Notes under the pieces: model-generated
The model's input: the letters and a program-made list of their open reading frames with translations, nothing else
What the model was told of the DNA's origin: nothing
Database searches by the model: none
Shown here: positions 42,380 to 51,101 of the stretch, one piece after another
How positions within the stretch are numbered: the first letter of the stretch is position 1
Layout of the letters: the number at the start of each line of letters is the position of its first letter
Made by a program: the position numbers and the translations under genes
Source of the DNA: DASRDB01 sp035652815
Lineage (GTDB): Bacteria > Chloroflexota > Ktedonobacteria > Ktedonobacterales > Ktedonobacteraceae
Direction: 5' to 3'
Assembly: GCA_035652815.1 (NCBI GenBank)
Contig: DASRDB010000019.1
Coordinates: 248,001-312,000 of the forward strand
Length of the DNA: 64,000 bases

Positions 42380-43444
42380 TCAGCGCTTCGCGTTCCACAA
42401 CGTTGTGCGGGCATCACGGCTTGAAGTATGACCCGCTTCGATCATGGTGCGGCGCAGGAAATAGCCTCCCATCAGCACTAAGAGCGAGACAAGCATGCCC
42501 CTGGTACTCCTGCTTTTTTCGGCGCGGCGACCCAGCAGCAACAGCGACTGAATCAGCCAGGGCAGGAGAAGCCCACCGCCGAACATGAAGCTCCAGAAGG
42601 TGCGCCCATGCTCCTGTGGCCCATTTCCTACAAGCGGTCGCGCGGCGCGACCGGATTGGCGGAGAAACAATACGAGGCCGGTCATTTCGATAAGCATAGC
42701 CGTCCATTCGAGATGTTCAAGCTTATGCAATACTCGCACAGGCGCGCCGATTATACGCAATACCAGCGAGATCATTGCCGTACCGGTCGAGAGCGCCGAG
42801 GAGACGAAAATCGCTCCAAGTAGCTTACTGCGCGACCAGAGTGGTACGCTAGTTGCCGCGAGTAGCACACCTGTGTAGCCGCCGAGAAATACGCCAAAGC
42901 CAGTTCCCGGTAAGGCAATGAGATGCTGTGGAAGCTTCGCCAGCAAGCGTGATCCCCACCATCGTCCTAAAATGCCATCTCGCGCCGCCTGAATCGCCGC
43001 TGTGATGCCGGAAAATATCGAGAAGCCGAGCAGCGCCCATGTACCCATCGACATCGGTGATTTCACTTTGAACATGCGCAACATATGCAGGAAGCGTTCC
43101 GGCTTGCCTAAGTCCTTGATAAGCAAGGGCGGACAGGGAAGCACAGCCAGCAGAGAAAGATAATAGCCAACGCGCTTGACTATGCGGTCTTCCGGCGAAC
43201 CAAAGAGGGCCGCGATGCTGGCGATGACATAGCAACCCGCCGCCAGTCCGCCCATAAAGAAATACCAGATGATTTCCCAGCGCCAGACAGGCTCTTTCAA
43301 AACGGGATAGTCATAGTAGCTTGGTTCATGTAGCTCGCGTTCCGGGTCTGGAGTGTAGCCGGTTGCGAGAACCGCCAGCCGTTCGACCACAGTATCAGGC
43401 GTGAGGCTCTCTGTAAGCGCCTGGGGAAGACGAGTCTGTGCCAT
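42380..43444 (-). CDS. NrfD/PsrC-type membrane anchor of formate dehydrogenase
   Basis: 354 residues with about eight membrane segments. The N-terminal soluble part (to ~55) is followed by WRWEIIWYFFMGGLAAGCYVIASIAALFG, the typical NrfD opening, and GKPERFLHMLRMFKVKSPMSMGTW, the conserved loop. NrfD proteins carry electrons from FeS subunits to menaquinone without heme. It is the third gene of the formate dehydrogenase operon, 19 bp after the beta subunit, replacing the cytochrome b gamma subunit of E. coli FdnI. Confidence 0.92.
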   Translation of the reverse strand: MAQTRLPQALTESLTPDTVVERLAVLATGYTPDPERELHEPSYYDYPVLKEPVWRWEIIWYFFMGGLAAGCYVIASIAALFGSPEDRIVKRVGYYLSLLAVLPCPPLLIKDLGKPERFLHMLRMFKVKSPMSMGTWALLGFSIFSGITAAIQAARDGILGRWWGSRLLAKLPQHLIALPGTGFGVFLGGYTGVLLAATSVPLWSRSKLLGAIFVSSALSTGTAMISLVLRIIGAPVRVLHKLEHLEWTAMLIEMTGLVLFLRQSGRAARPLVGNGPQEHGRTFWSFMFGGGLLLPWLIQSLLLLGRRAEKSRSTRGMLVSLLVLMGGYFLRRTMIEAGHTSSRDARTTLWNAKR

Positions 43445-43463
43445 ACATTCATTTCTCCCCTAT

Positions 43464-44423
43464 TTATGCTTCGTTCTTAAAGAAAATGATGCCAAATAGA
43501 CCCAGGATCATTGCCGCGAGAATGGTCCACAAAGAAGCCGGGGCGACATGGTTTGAAGGCCGCGATGGATTAGCTGGCAGGTTATAGACCTCCGGCTCAT
43601 CCAACAACAGAAAGAATGAATTCAGGCCCCCGTCCAGAATGGCATCATCAACACCATATAAACGCGCCTCGCTTACTCCGCGCTCGTGTAAGGTGCCAAC
43701 CCGCTTGCGCGCTCGTTCTTTCAGCTCTTCGACCTCGCCAAATTGAATCGACGAGGTGGGACAGGCCTTCGCGCAAGCGGGTTCGATGCCATCTTTGAGT
43801 CGGTCATAGCACAGCGTGCATTTACGCGCCGTGTGCGTTCCTTGCTCGTCACGCGCGATGACTCCAAAGGGACAGGCAACCACGCAATAGCCGCAGCCAT
43901 TGCAGATGTCCTGCTGCACATAAACCGTGTCAAATTCGGTGCGAATAATGGCCCCGGTCGGGCAGGCTTCATGACAGGGGGCATGGGCGCAATGCTTGCA
44001 GACATCGCTATCCATCAGCCAGCGTTCCGTATTAAAGAAAGGAAGCGCTGTGCCGGGGGGTGTTTGCGGAATAGCGCCGTCGCGTTTCGCCTGCTCGATT
44101 TGCGCGTTGAGATCACTGCGCCCGCCCGGTAGTGAGCCGGCTCGCCGCCCAATCTCTTCTATAAAGAGGACATGCCGCCAGGTGATCGCGCTCAACTGAC
44201 CGGTGTTATCGTAACTTGAGCCTGTCCAGCCTGGTTCCTGGGCGGGCAACTGGTTCCACTGCTTGCAGGCCACCTCACACGCCTTACAGCCAATGCAGAT
44301 GCTCGTATCGGTGAAGAAGCCCATACGGGGCTTTGTTGGAAGAGGCCGCAGTTTGCTGCCTACCAACGTGGAGATAGCGGCCTGCAACGGCGCTTCGGAC
44401 TGGCGCGAGGATTCGATAGCCAT
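43464..44423 (-). CDS. Formate dehydrogenase iron-sulfur (beta) subunit
   Basis: 319 residues. Four ferredoxin-type Cys groups: CIGCKACEVACKQW, CKHCAHAPCHEACP, CNGCGYCVVACP and CTLCYDRL ... PACAKACP, for four [4Fe-4S] clusters that link the Mo subunit to the quinone side. A C-terminal membrane helix (SLWTILAAMILGLFGIIFF) resembles FdnH. AAGGAG precedes the ATG. Lies between the alpha subunit and the NrfD anchor in one operon. Confidence 0.95.
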   Translation of the reverse strand: MAIESSRQSEAPLQAAISTLVGSKLRPLPTKPRMGFFTDTSICIGCKACEVACKQWNQLPAQEPGWTGSSYDNTGQLSAITWRHVLFIEEIGRRAGSLPGGRSDLNAQIEQAKRDGAIPQTPPGTALPFFNTERWLMDSDVCKHCAHAPCHEACPTGAIIRTEFDTVYVQQDICNGCGYCVVACPFGVIARDEQGTHTARKCTLCYDRLKDGIEPACAKACPTSSIQFGEVEELKERARKRVGTLHERGVSEARLYGVDDAILDGGLNSFFLLLDEPEVYNLPANPSRPSNHVAPASLWTILAAMILGLFGIIFFKNEA

Positions 44424-44484
44424 AGGCTGCTCCTTCTTCTGAAGGTCAATTAAATAATGTGATTTATGTGGGTAGGGTTTCGGT

Positions 44485-44522
44485 ATTCTGTAGGGACGCG
44501 AGGAAGCGCGTCCCTACAGAAT
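44485..44522. repeat. Short palindrome between alpha and beta subunit genes
   Basis: Perfect 16-bp stem (44485-44500 with 44507-44522, ATTCTGTAGGGACGCG) and 6-nt loop. It shares the TGTAGGGACGCG outer part of the long palindromes and sits inside an operon. Confidence 0.85.
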
Positions 44523-44529
44523 TTGTGCC

Positions 44530-47500
44530 TCATGGAAGCCTACCTGGACGGATATTACAGGTAAACGCTTTGGCCTCTTCGATACTCACGTTTGGTTCAA
44601 GCACCATGTGCGCGAGGTCATTGGTGATGCTGCCCTTGCTTTTGCCCTGGAAGCCCCAGTGGAACGGCAGGCCGATCTGATGTATCACTCGGCCCTTCAT
44701 CCATAGCGGGCGTATGCGTCTTGTCACCATCGCCCGCGCCTCAACATCTCCACGCGGAGTGGTGATAATCACCCAATCCCCGTGATGGATGCCCTTTTCA
44801 GCCGCCAGTTCTGGACTCATCTCGACGAAGAGCGAGGGCTGCAAGGCATTGAGCCAGGGGAGCCAGCGCGTCATGGGGCCGCTCACATGATGCTCCGTTA
44901 GCCGGTAGGTGGTAATCACGATAGGATAATCGGGATTATCTACTCCGGCCAGCCGATTATCGGGCCGGTCCTGGAAGAACTTGGCCGCCGGATTGCTCTG
45001 CTGCTGGTAGAGCGGGTTATGAATAGGCGACTCCGCCGCCTCGTAGTGTGTTGGCAGTGGTCCATCCTTTAAGCCCTTGGGCGCGTAGAGCCAGCCTTTG
45101 CCATCCGGTTTCATAATGAACGGATCGCTTCCCGAGAGCGCGTCGATGCCCGTCGCGCCAGGCTGCGGCGTATAATCCGGCGGTTTGTTGACCGGAAAAT
45201 CAGGTACATCATAGCCTGTCCATTTTTTCTCTGTCTCGTCCCACCAGATATACTTTTTGCGTTCGGACCAGGGGCGTCCCTGGGGATCAGCCGAGGCGCG
45301 GTTATAAAGGATGCGCCGGTTGGCAGGCCAGACAAACCCCCATTGCAGGAACGTGCGTCCTTCTGGATTGCGCGAGGCGGCGCGATTGTTCCCCGGCTCA
45401 GGATAGACGCCACTGTAAATCCAGGAGCCACAAGCGGTGCTGCCGTCGCTTTTGAGAACCGCGAAGCCGGGTACGTGAGGCGCGTTACGCAGGGTATAGG
45501 TTTGTTGCCCATCTCCTCCGGCAGACTCAGGTGGACGCACATAGTAGCCATTGATCTCTTTGAGAACCAGTAGCACATCCGGCTCATCGAGAATGCACGA
45601 CCCCTCTTCTGGATGCTCGCGCTCGTAGTCCCAGGTCAGCGAGAGCAGACCCTGGTCGCGGAACTTCTGACTATCCTTGTACAGTTCCCTCAAGCGTTTG
45701 CCCAGGTGATAGACGAACCAGAGATCCGAGCGAGCATCTCCTGGCGGATCAACCGCTTTATCGCGCCATTGCAGCATGCGTTGTGTGTTGGTAAAGCTTC
45801 CCTCTTTCTCTGTTGAGGCGGCAGCCGGAAGCAAAAATACTTCCGTCTTGATCTTGCTCGAGTCTACTGGCTCTGTTTCAGGTCCGAAGCCGGGCCTGCG
45901 ATACCAGAAGGCCGCCGATTCGACTTCGTAGAGATCGCGCACGACCATCCAGTCCAGTTGCTCCAACGCCTTGCGCTGCATGGTGGCGTGCGTGCTACCC
46001 GCCGCCGGATTCTGCCCGAAGAGCAGGTAGCCCTTGACGTTGCCATCCAGCATGGCGTAACTGGTAGCCAGGTGCGAATGGTCGCCGATGATCTTGGGCA
46101 GCCAGCGATAGCAGCGGTTGCCGTCTTCCTCGTTGGCGGCATCGCCGTACCAGGCCTGGAGCAGGCTGCGAATGTAGGCCGGGAAGTTCGACCACCAGCC
46201 TAGCTTGGAACCCGATGTCTCAATATACTCTTGCAGCGTCTGCTGCGAAGGAATGTTGGCCGCAACGTCGCGTTTCTCGCCCCAGGTAGTAGCGGTCGGA
46301 TTCTGCTCTGCGGAAGGCTTTGGCGTGACCAGCGCGCTCGGCTGCGGCATATAGCCACCCAGCAGATCATAGAGCGTCGGCACATCGGTCGAACCCTGAA
46401 TCGAGGCATGTCCGCGCAGTGCCATGATGCCGCCGCCGGGACGTCCGATGTTGCCCAGCAAGAGTTGCAGAATCGAACCTGCGCGAATAATCTGCACGCC
46501 CTTCGACTGCTGCGTCCAACCAACGGCATAGCAGAGCGCTGTCGTTCGCTCGCGCCCCGAATTCTCGACGAGCGTCTGCGTCACCTGCATCCAGCGTTCG
46601 CGAGGCACGCCACACACCTCTTCGACCAGTTCCGGCGTGTAGCGGGCGAAGTGGCGGCGCATAACCTGCAAGACGCAGCGCGGGTGTTGCATAGTCGGGT
46701 CGGTCACCGGCCTGCCATCGGCATCATATTCATATTCCCAGCTATCCTGATTGGCATACGTCTGCGTTTCCGGGTCATAGCCGGAGAACAGGCCGTTGAG
46801 TTTCTCGGTATCCTGAAAGTCCTCGCGTACCAACGTTGCCGCGTTTGTATAATGCAGGACATACTCATGGAAGTAGCTTTTTGTCTCGATCAGATGCCGG
46901 ATGATTGCGCCCAGGAAGACGATATCGCTGCCAGCACGAATCGGCACATAGAGATTTGCCAGCGCGGACGTGCGCGAATAATGCGGATCAACATGTATCA
47001 CCTTCGCGCCCAGTTCCTTCGCCTTTACCACGTTGGCGAACGCAACCGGATGGGCTTCAGCCATGTTGCTGCCCATAATGAGAATGGCATCGCTATTGAC
47101 CAGGTCTTGCGGGAAGGTCGTAGCTCCGCCGCGTCCAAGTGATGTACCCAGACCGGGTACGGTGGAACTGTGTCATATACGGGCCTGATTTTCGATGGAG
47201 ACAATCCCCAGGCCGCCACTGAACAGCTTCTTCATTAAATAGTTTTCTTCGACGTCCAGCGTGGCACCGCCAAGTGTGGCAATAGCCTGAGTGTGATTGA
47301 CCTCGCGCCCATCCGGCAGCCGCTCTACAAATGACTCATCGCGTGTCTTCTTGATGCGCTGCGCGATCTGTTCCATTGCCCAATCAAGCGACTTCACTTC
47401 CCAGTGATCACTGTAGGGGGCGCGATAGAGAACCTGCGTCAAACGGCTGGGATTGACCGTATACTGAAAGGTAGCCGAACCCTTGGGGCAGAGCGTCCCG

Positions 47501-47739
47501 TGATTGATGGGGCTGTTGGGATCGCCTTCGATGTCGATCACCTTGCCGTCTTTCACGTAGACGTTCTGGCTGCAACCCACCGCGCAGTAGGGACAGACAC
47601 TATGAACGACCTTTGCATCACGTATGCGGGGGGCTTTTTCGACACTTTCCAGGCTAAATGGCTGGACTCTAGAGCCGAATTCCAGGGCCTCGTCAATGAC
47701 GGTCTGAACCGGCTCAGGCAGTGATGTACGTTCTACCAT
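44530..47739 (-). CDS. Formate dehydrogenase alpha subunit, selenocysteine-containing
   Basis: 1069 residues when the in-frame TGA at 47175-47173 is read as selenocysteine (position 189). The sequence runs VSIENQARI-U-HSSTVPGLGTSLGRGG, matching the QAR(V/I)-U-H signature of E. coli FdnG/FdoG. The N-terminal [4Fe-4S] site is VHSVCPYCAVGCSQNVYV ... GTLCPKGS. The molybdopterin part continues with IMGSNMAEAHPVAF, AGSDIVFLGAIIRHLIE and RTTALCYAVGWTQQSKG. No Tat signal is present (MVERTSLPEPVQ), so the subunit is probably cytoplasmic-facing. Oxidises formate to CO2, with electrons leaving through the beta and NrfD subunits. Split annotation into two ORFs (47173-47739 and 44530-47076) would be an error. 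Confidence 0.95.
47144..47175 (-). promoter_or_regulatory. UGA selenocysteine codon and bacterial SECIS-like hairpin
   Basis: After the TGA (47175-47173) come 12 nt, then GTACCC-GGTCT-GGGTAC: a 6-bp perfect stem with a GGUCU apical loop, as in bacterial SECIS elements. The spacing between UGA and loop fits SelB-dependent insertion. Confidence 0.85.
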
Positions 47740-47875
47740 AGAAATACGTTCCTTGTCTAGAAGATACGTGCTATACAGGAACCGCTACCCCACGTTCCAG
47801 ATAGCTTTCAGAACTGCCTCTGTGCTGTACCAGATATTGTAGCACGTTTGCAAGAGAGATGACACTGCTTGAAGC

Positions 47876-47910
47876 CTGAGACGCGAACACTTTTCATATT
47901 CGCGTCTCAG
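47876..47910. repeat. 12-bp perfect hairpin between carrier and formate dehydrogenase genes
   Basis: CTGAGACGCGAA (47876-47887) with TTCGCGTCTCAG (47899-47910), 11-nt loop. Probably closes the upstream MFS transcript; no T-run on the minus strand, so termination is uncertain. The remaining ~135 bp to 47740 would hold the dehydrogenase promoter. Confidence 0.65.
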
Positions 47911-47924
47911 AATATTTTTGCTGC

Positions 47925-49190
47925 TTATCCCGCTGCGGTCTCGGCCTCCGCAATATCGCCACGTCTTTTAGCGAGAGCGCGGGCCACCAGAGGCAGCACA
48001 ATGCTCACCAGCATGATGACGGCGATAATATAAAGCGGCGTGACGTAGTCAGGATTTTTGGTGGTGCCGAAGCTGGTAATCAGGATGGGGCCAACGATAC
48101 CGCCCGCGCTCCACGCTGTCAGCATAGCGCCATAGATGGTTCCCGCGTTCTTTGGCCCGAAGAAGTCCGCCGCGAATGCTGGCATGGTGCCAAAGCCGCC
48201 GCCGTAGCAGAGCGCAATGATTGCCGCCGGAATGAGCAGGATTGCGAACGTGTGAATCGCTGGCAGCAAAGCGAAGAGAATCACTTGAATGACAAACATG
48301 CTCAGGAAGGCGAAGGGGCGACCAATGCCGTCCGAAAGCCAGCCCCAGAACAGGCGGCCCGCGCCGTTGAAGATGCCGATGGTGCTGACCAGAACAGAGG
48401 CTGTTATCGCGTCCACTCCCGTGAATTTTTCTGCAAGTGGGGCGGCTACCGAGATCAGGGCCGCGCCTGCTGTGACGTTTAGTGCCAGGATGAGCCAGAG
48501 AAGGTACCATCTTGGCAGGCGCAAAGCTTCTCCCAATGTGTAATCACGTGTAGTGCGGTTCGCTTGCTCCCGAACCGAAGGGGTCCAGCCTATGGGCGTG
48601 TAGCCCTCTGGCGCAGTGCGGAAGAATTGTGCCACAATGACGATGACGATGAGGTAGGCTATACCGAGATAGAGGAACGTGTTGCTCAAACCAACCGACT
48701 TAATCAGCGCGGTCGCAACCGGTCCGGTAATCAATGCGCCAGCGCCAAAACCAGCGACCGCCAGGCCGGTGATGAATCCGCGCCGATCAGGAAACCACTT
48801 GATAAGCATAGCCAGCGCTACAATGTAGCCCAGACCAACGCCAATACCACCGATGATTCCAAAGGTGAGGTAGAGCAGGTACAAGTTGGGCGCGGTAAAT
48901 GCAGCGAGTATGACTCCTAAGCCATAGAGGATGCCTCCCATTGTGGCAATGACACGCGGCCCAAAACGCGCGTTGAAGTATCCTCCAAAGCCCGCTGTAA
49001 CACCTAACGCGAGCAGGACGATACTGAAGGTCAGGTTCGCCTGAACCCTTGATACGTGATACGTGTCGATCACCTTTGTGAGAAAGACGCTCCAGGCATA
49101 GACGGAGCCGAGCGCGAGCTGCATTAAGAAAGCGGTAATCGCAAGAACCCAACGATTAGGAAGAGAGGATGAAGTAGGGGTGCTGCTCAC
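47925..49190 (-). CDS. OFA-family MFS transporter (oxalate/formate antiporter-like)
   Basis: 421 residues, 12 membrane segments. Motifs: FLMQLALGSVYAWSVF at the first helix, FGGYFNARFGPR (loop 2-3), IGGIGVGLGYIVALAMLIKWFPDRRG, and WGWLSDGIGRP. These match the OFA subfamily of OxlT. Starts with GTG after AAAGGAG. It lies directly upstream of, and on the same strand as, the formate dehydrogenase genes, so formate or oxalate exchange is a reasonable inference; the substrate is not proven by sequence. Confidence 0.9.
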   Translation of the reverse strand: MSSTPTSSSLPNRWVLAITAFLMQLALGSVYAWSVFLTKVIDTYHVSRVQANLTFSIVLLALGVTAGFGGYFNARFGPRVIATMGGILYGLGVILAAFTAPNLYLLYLTFGIIGGIGVGLGYIVALAMLIKWFPDRRGFITGLAVAGFGAGALITGPVATALIKSVGLSNTFLYLGIAYLIVIVIVAQFFRTAPEGYTPIGWTPSVREQANRTTRDYTLGEALRLPRWYLLWLILALNVTAGAALISVAAPLAEKFTGVDAITASVLVSTIGIFNGAGRLFWGWLSDGIGRPFAFLSMFVIQVILFALLPAIHTFAILLIPAAIIALCYGGGFGTMPAFAADFFGPKNAGTIYGAMLTAWSAGGIVGPILITSFGTTKNPDYVTPLYIIAVIMLVSIVLPLVARALAKRRGDIAEAETAAG

Positions 49191-49395
49191 CAGTAACTCC
49201 TTTCACTGGATGAACGACTGTAAGAGAGAATGATGAAATGAAGAGAATAGCTTACGCCGCGTCAGCCAGATGAGGCTCATCTGGGTGGAAGAACTGCACA
49301 CGGAAAATAAGCATATAAGAAAATGTAAATGATGAATGTGTGAAAATCAAGTAAACAATAAAATAGATAACCAAAAAGCCTTTTTACTGCTCTGC

Positions 49396-49442
49396 TTGAC
49401 ATAATAATATAAAATCTGGTATATTTATATCGTAATACGATA
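49396..49442 (+). promoter_or_regulatory. Promoter with palindromic operator for the acetate carrier
   Basis: TTGACA (49396-49401), 18-bp spacer, TATATT (49420-49425), then the palindrome TATCGTAATACGATA (49428-49442) over the expected start site. The position fits repressor binding. Confidence 0.65.
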
Positions 49443-49737
49443 ATATCTTATCACGACATAAGTAGGTGATGAGAAAGGTTACTAGAAAGGAGATGAAAAG
49501 GAAAACGAGAAACGGATTATTGTTTTCGTAGGTAGTTTTGTTTGCATCCATCGCCCTCATTTAAGGACGAGCCGAAGCCATCCACAATGGCGTGGATGAC
49601 CTTTCCTGCCAGCAGGCGACGACGCCTGCACATTGCTATGCAGACGCTTAAAGGCTGAACATCGTGTTCGCCAGGTTGCTCTGGCATGGACAAAAAGCGT
49701 TGTTTCATGAGTCTTTCAGTGAAAGGTGGGAACTTCA
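49443..49737 (+). other. Long 5' leader of the acetate carrier
   Basis: About 300 nt between promoter and ATG. It holds a possible 20-codon basic micro-ORF (from 49469, MRKVTRKEMKRKTRNG...), a hairpin CATCCAC-AATGGC-GTGGATG and another GCAGGCG-ACGA-CGCCTGC. No known riboswitch was recognised. A protein frame on the opposite strand here (49517-49753) has no support. Confidence 0.4.
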
Positions 49738-50382
49738 ATGGCTCAATTTGCATCTACAAACCAAAACGAAGTCGAACATGTTGAGGGAGTCACGACATCA
49801 ATTGCCAACCCCGTACCTCTTGGTATGAGTGCGCTAGCCTTCACAACCGCTATTCTCGGTTGCACCTACGCGGGCTTCATTATTCCCTCGCGCAGCGCAG
49901 GCCTGGGCCTTGCGGTTGCTGCTGCCCTGTTCTACGGCGGGATTGTCCAGATTCTTGCTGGAATGTGGGAATTTAAAAAGAACAATACCTTCGCGGCCAC
50001 CCTTTTCTCGTCATATGGGGGCTTTCTGGTCGCCTTTGGTGTTGTCTTTATACCGGGATTTGGCATCTCAAGCGTGCTGAATAGCACTGGGACGCTACAT
50101 CAAGCACTCGGCCTCTTCTTCCTGTGCTGGACCATCTTTTCCGGTGTGCTATTCCTCGGTTCGTTGAGGAATGGCGTTGCCATGCCGTTAGTATTGCTTG
50201 CGCTTTTCCTGTCATTCCTCTTCCTTACGATTGGACAATTGGCAGGCGCAAATGTGGTATTGCTGGCCATTGGTGGCTGGCTCGGTGTCGTGTGTGCTCT
50301 GATTGCCTGGTATTGCGCTCTGGCGATGCTGATTAACGCTAGCAATGCCGGTTATAGGCTGCCTCTAGGCAGATGGGTATAG
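49738..50382 (+). CDS. Acetate uptake transporter, GPR1/FUN34/YaaH (SatP) family
   Basis: 214 residues with six membrane segments. The family signature NPVPLG is present near the N-terminus (NPxPLGL-type), followed by FYGGIVQILAGMWEFKKNNTFAATLFSSYGGF and a C-terminal GYRLPLG. The ATG at 49738 has AAAGG 9-10 nt upstream; an earlier GTG overlaps that site. SatP proteins move acetate (and succinate) with protons. Divergent from the MFS carrier, with a shared regulatory region; together they suggest short-chain acid exchange. Confidence 0.92.
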   Translation: MAQFASTNQNEVEHVEGVTTSIANPVPLGMSALAFTTAILGCTYAGFIIPSRSAGLGLAVAAALFYGGIVQILAGMWEFKKNNTFAATLFSSYGGFLVAFGVVFIPGFGISSVLNSTGTLHQALGLFFLCWTIFSGVLFLGSLRNGVAMPLVLLALFLSFLFLTIGQLAGANVVLLAIGGWLGVVCALIAWYCALAMLINASNAGYRLPLGRWV

Positions 50383-50406
50383 TGATTCTTGAGAATTGAT
50401 ATGCTC

Positions 50407-50433
50407 CAGGTCATCCTGCTCCAGGATGACCTG
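50407..50433 (+). terminator. Hairpin after the acetate carrier gene
   Basis: Perfect 12-bp stem CAGGTCATCCTG / CAGGATGACCTG with a 3-nt loop; only a weak T-stretch follows (TATTCTT). Its right arm is part of a 41-bp direct repeat. Confidence 0.6.
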
Positions 50434-50536
50434 TATTCTTACAGCATTGCCATTACAAGACGCCGCGCCGGTTGCAGCAGCACAACCAGCCACGCCTCCA
50501 GGATGACCTGTATTCTTACAGCATTGCCATTACAAG
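50419..50536. repeat. 41-bp perfect direct repeat, two copies
   Basis: Copies 50419-50459 and 50496-50536 are identical (beginning CTCCAGGATGACCTGTATTC) and 77 bp apart. The second copy lacks the hairpin's left arm, so only copy 1 can form the terminator-like stem. Confidence 0.85.
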
Positions 50537-50540
50537 CGTG

Positions 50541-50660
50541 CCTCCAAATGTCAACCTGAGCGCAGCGAAGGATCTATGGCCTCCACAGGCTCGACCCGGC
50601 ACACGCGAGATCCTGAGCGCAGCGAAGGATGACAGGCGAGCGGGTCTTGTTCATGACAAG
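50541..50660. repeat. Dispersed intergenic repeat, copy 2
   Basis: Shares both ends with 7296-7416: CTCCAAATGTCAACCTGAGC, GCAGCGAAGGATCT and a second CCTGAGCGCAGCGAAGGATG followed by ACAGGCGAGCGGGTCTTGTT. The core occurs twice within the copy. Confidence 0.8.
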
Positions 50661-51101
50661 TCGAAAAAGTTTATCTATTTTCCACCATTGAGATGAGATT
50701 GTGATTTTCTTCACTTACAAAGAGAGGGAGTAGCGGGTAAACTTATCTAAGAACTTTTTTGAACTGAGTATGGACAATCAAAAGCCACAGTATTTTTTGA
50801 CTGCTTATATGTCCCTATTGATAATGAATATGAATGTTAGCGACAAAAAATATGCGTGGCGGCTCAGGCAATCTTGCCAGAACTAGGAAAATCGTCCTGA
50901 TCAACTAAACAATAACCTTGATTATCAGAAGCACTTAGGTTATACTACGCTCATACCTGTTCTTTGAAACACAACGAAGCATGTTGTGACAATTTGGATA
51001 GTGGAAAATGACCTTCGCCTGGGGGCAAGGTCACTTGTTTTGTGGGAACCAGACTGGTTGCCCGTTTGTATCTCCAGAACAGAAGGGTCTGACTTTAATT
51101 C
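50661..51101. other. Upstream region of ftsH
   Basis: About 440 bp, AT-rich in its first half, no supported gene. A hairpin TGACCTT...AAGGTCA spans 51007-51031, about 70 nt before the ftsH ATG, and may lie in the leader. Confidence 0.45.

Noticed and set aside
46231..47142. A 303-codon open frame antisense to the formate dehydrogenase alpha gene
   Set aside because: Opposite a well-supported gene; no domain.
47173..47175. TGA in formate dehydrogenase as a frameshift or nonsense mutation
   Set aside because: Frame continues in phase, flanks match the selenocysteine context, and a SECIS-like hairpin follows.
49517..49753. 78-codon frame on the minus strand upstream of the acetate carrier
   Set aside because: It overlaps the leader and start of the carrier gene; no SD or domain.
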